Origin: PMP191F sp047602185
Lineage (GTDB): Bacteria > Bacteroidota > Bacteroidia > Chitinophagales > Chitinophagaceae
Length of the DNA: 64,000 nt
Direction: 5' to 3'
Assembly: GCA_047602185.1 (NCBI GenBank)
Contig: JASGHY010000001.1
Location: forward strand, 1,364,001 to 1,428,000
Shown: one piece after another, positions 62,446 to 64,000 of the stretch
Position numbering within the stretch: position 1 is the first letter of the stretch
Layout: every line of letters starts with the position of its first letter
Notes under the pieces: generated by a model
Told to the model about the DNA's origin: nothing
Database searches by the model: none
What the model saw: the letters and a program-made list of their open reading frames with translations, nothing else
Program-made: the position numbers and the translations under genes

Positions 62446-63051
62446 ATGAGACCCAAAAGCATAGAAAAAGAAGAAGCCATCCGCACCATAGCCTTACAGA
62501 TCATTGCAGAAGAAGGATTGGAAAACCTCAGTATGCAAAAGCTGGCTAAGGCAGCCAATATCTCACCACGTACTATTTACATAAAATACGAAGACAAAGA
62601 AGACCTGCTGATCAAACTTTTTATCGAAGAAGTATTAGGCAATTACGAATCAGCAGCATTGGCAGGGTTTGATGAAAAAATGGATTTTGCCAAAGGCATC
62701 AAAAAGATCTGGTTAAACACTTTCTCTTTCTTTAAGAACAACAAGCCATCCTTTGCATTGCTGCAGTATGGCAAATCATCTCCCTTATTGAATAAGGCCT
62801 ACCAGCAAAACAATATTGAAGACGGTGACTTTTTTGCTCCGGTGCATAACTTCTTAAAACATCATATCGCAGCGGGAACCATCCTCAAACTTCACAAAGA
62901 TGTGTACAAGGCATTATTGTTTTCACCGCTGCACGACCTGATCAATGAATACTTTGACTACGCAGAACGACCCAAACAGATCATTACAGAAAAAGTACTG
63001 CTGGAATGTTGTGATGCAGTAATAAAAGGGGTGTTAAAAAGTAATCAATAA
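62446..63051 (+). CDS. TetR/AcrR-family transcriptional regulator
   Basis: 201 residues from the ATG at 62446 (MRPKSIEKEEAIRTIALQII); the frame runs up to a TTG 21 bp earlier, which falls inside the operator/promoter. The N-terminal helix-turn-helix (about 25-45) is LSMQKLAKAANISPRTIYIKYEDKEDLL, divided over helices 2-4. The ligand-binding domain fills the rest and is of no specific subgroup. It is followed after 15 bp by a FAD monooxygenase in the same direction, which is the likely target along with itself. Confidence 0.92.
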   Translation: MRPKSIEKEEAIRTIALQIIAEEGLENLSMQKLAKAANISPRTIYIKYEDKEDLLIKLFIEEVLGNYESAALAGFDEKMDFAKGIKKIWLNTFSFFKNNKPSFALLQYGKSSPLLNKAYQQNNIEDGDFFAPVHNFLKHHIAAGTILKLHKDVYKALLFSPLHDLINEYFDYAERPKQIITEKVLLECCDAVIKGVLKSNQ

Positions 63052-63066
63052 CATTAAAACAGAACA

Positions 63067-64000
63067 ATGAGCACAATTAAAAATAAACAGGTAGCGATTG
63101 TAGGTGGAGGCCCGGGAGGATTGACACTGGCAAGACTTTTACATTTAAAAGGAGCTAATGTAAAAGTGTATGAACGCGACCTGAACAAAGATGTAAGGGT
63201 ACAGGGTGCTACACTCGACCTGCACGATGATTCAGGACTGGAAGCACTGCGTGAAGCCGGATTGATGGAAGCATTTAAAGAAAATTATCGCCCGGGAGCC
63301 GACAGAACACGTATTGGAGACAAACACGCCACTATCCTGCTGGATGAGCAGGGTAGAGACAAGAATGAAATGTCACGCCCGGAAATAGATCGCGGCCCAT
63401 TGAGGAAAATGCTGCTGGATTCACTGGCACCCGGCATCGTGGTATGGAACAGTTACCTAGTTTCACTTGTCCGGTCAGGTAGCGGATGGCAGCTTAATTT
63501 TCAGAATGGAACTTCAGCTATTGCAGATATTGTTATTGCTGCCGATGGGGCCAATTCAAAGATACGTCCATTGATCACCTCCATAAAGCCATTCTACTCA
63601 GGTGTAACAATAGTAGAAGGATCCGTTTACAATTCTGCTGAAGCAGCTCCACGTATACACAGCCTGTTAAATGGCGGTAAGTTGTTTATAATGGGTGATA
63701 GCAAAACACTTATTATAAGTTCAAAAGGAGATGGTAGCCTGGTATTTTATACCGGTTGCAAAACAAGTGAGCACTGGTATCGGGAAAGTGGTATCGATTT
63801 CGACAACAAAACACAGGTAAAGAATTGGTTCCTGCACGAGTTTGCCGGGTGGGATAGTATATGGCTGGAGCTATTTGAAAATGCAGAACCGCATTTTATT
63901 CCACGCCCGCAATATTGTATGCCCACCGACCAGCGATGGACAGCATTACCCGATATTACGATGCTTGGTGATGCTGCTCACCTGATGCCACCTTATGCCG
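63067..64000 (+). CDS. FAD-dependent monooxygenase, TetX-like (partial)
   Basis: 311 codons are present and the gene continues past the window edge. The N-terminal Rossmann FAD motif is VAIVGGGPGGLTLARLL (about 10-26), the Asp/Gly motif DIVIAADGANSKIR (about 156-169) follows, and the second FAD motif MLGDAAHLMPPYA falls at the end of the window. This matches group A flavoprotein monooxygenases near TetX; TetX homologues hydroxylate tetracyclines, but chromosomal relatives in Bacteroidota often have other or unknown substrates. It is co-transcribed with and probably controlled by the upstream TetR protein. No resistance claim can be made from the partial sequence. Confidence 0.88.
   Translation, partial: MSTIKNKQVAIVGGGPGGLTLARLLHLKGANVKVYERDLNKDVRVQGATLDLHDDSGLEALREAGLMEAFKENYRPGADRTRIGDKHATILLDEQGRDKNEMSRPEIDRGPLRKMLLDSLAPGIVVWNSYLVSLVRSGSGWQLNFQNGTSAIADIVIAADGANSKIRPLITSIKPFYSGVTIVEGSVYNSAEAAPRIHSLLNGGKLFIMGDSKTLIISSKGDGSLVFYTGCKTSEHWYRESGIDFDNKTQVKNWFLHEFAGWDSIWLELFENAEPHFIPRPQYCMPTDQRWTALPDITMLGDAAHLMPPYA

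Noticed and set aside
63067..64000. Calling the monooxygenase a tetracycline-resistance gene
   Set aside because: Only the FAD motifs are visible and the gene is cut by the window edge. Chromosomal relatives commonly have other substrates.

Overview
The window looks like a chromosome segment from a Bacteroidota bacterium, most likely a Chitinophagaceae member (Chitinophaga/Niastella-like). This is inferred from a SusC/SusD pair with an N-terminal STN domain, two OMP_b-brl_3-type TonB-dependent proteins, Bacteroidota-type -7 boxes (TAnnTTTG) in front of several genes, M13 and Prc-type peptidases, and many lipoboxes. The organism was not confirmed by any search.

Layout. 1-7.1 kb: acyl-CoA-binding protein, bestrophin-like channel, an orphan protein, an OmpR-type two-component system with phased 11-bp operator repeats, and an aldo/keto reductase. 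7.1-21.7 kb: an island with a membrane-anchored STN-domain protein, two thioredoxin-fold proteins, SusC/SusD, a possible propeller protein, a MauE-like redox membrane protein and five paralogous exported cysteine-containing proteins. Its core (about 7.7-19.8 kb) is visibly AT-richer than the rest and free of the intergenic repeats found elsewhere. 21.7-36 kb: housekeeping and accessory enzymes (HEAT-like protein, flippase, SAM hydrolase, serine hydrolase, glucokinase, ABC-F ATPase, DUF3347 protein, M28 peptidase) separated by long repeat-filled gaps, plus a candidate structured RNA. 36-55 kb: 49-aa membrane protein, GH77 amylomaltase, dipeptide epimerase, two outer-membrane receptors, a 22-codon lipoprotein-like ORF, DUF4407 and DUF445 proteins, an SGNH hydrolase, tRNA-His, a Prc-type protease and a KdsC-like phosphatase. 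55-64 kb: M13 peptidase, miniature inverted-repeat elements, an SRPBCC pseudogene, a trypsin-vWA fusion, RidA, and a TetR regulator with a TetX-like monooxygenase that runs off the window.

The most striking feature is that most intergenic gaps outside the AT-rich island are filled with short degenerate arrays of 7-bp period. There are about ten sequence families, reused in both orientations and often in the same order at distant sites, and they frequently begin at or supply the stop codon of the adjacent gene. This resembles the heptameric STRR repeats of cyanobacteria in period only; I know of no description of it here. The second candidate system is the set of exported cysteine proteins with a MauE-like protein and TlpA-type thioredoxin, which suggests an envelope thiol-redox module attached to a SusCD locus. 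All functional statements come from reading motifs by eye.
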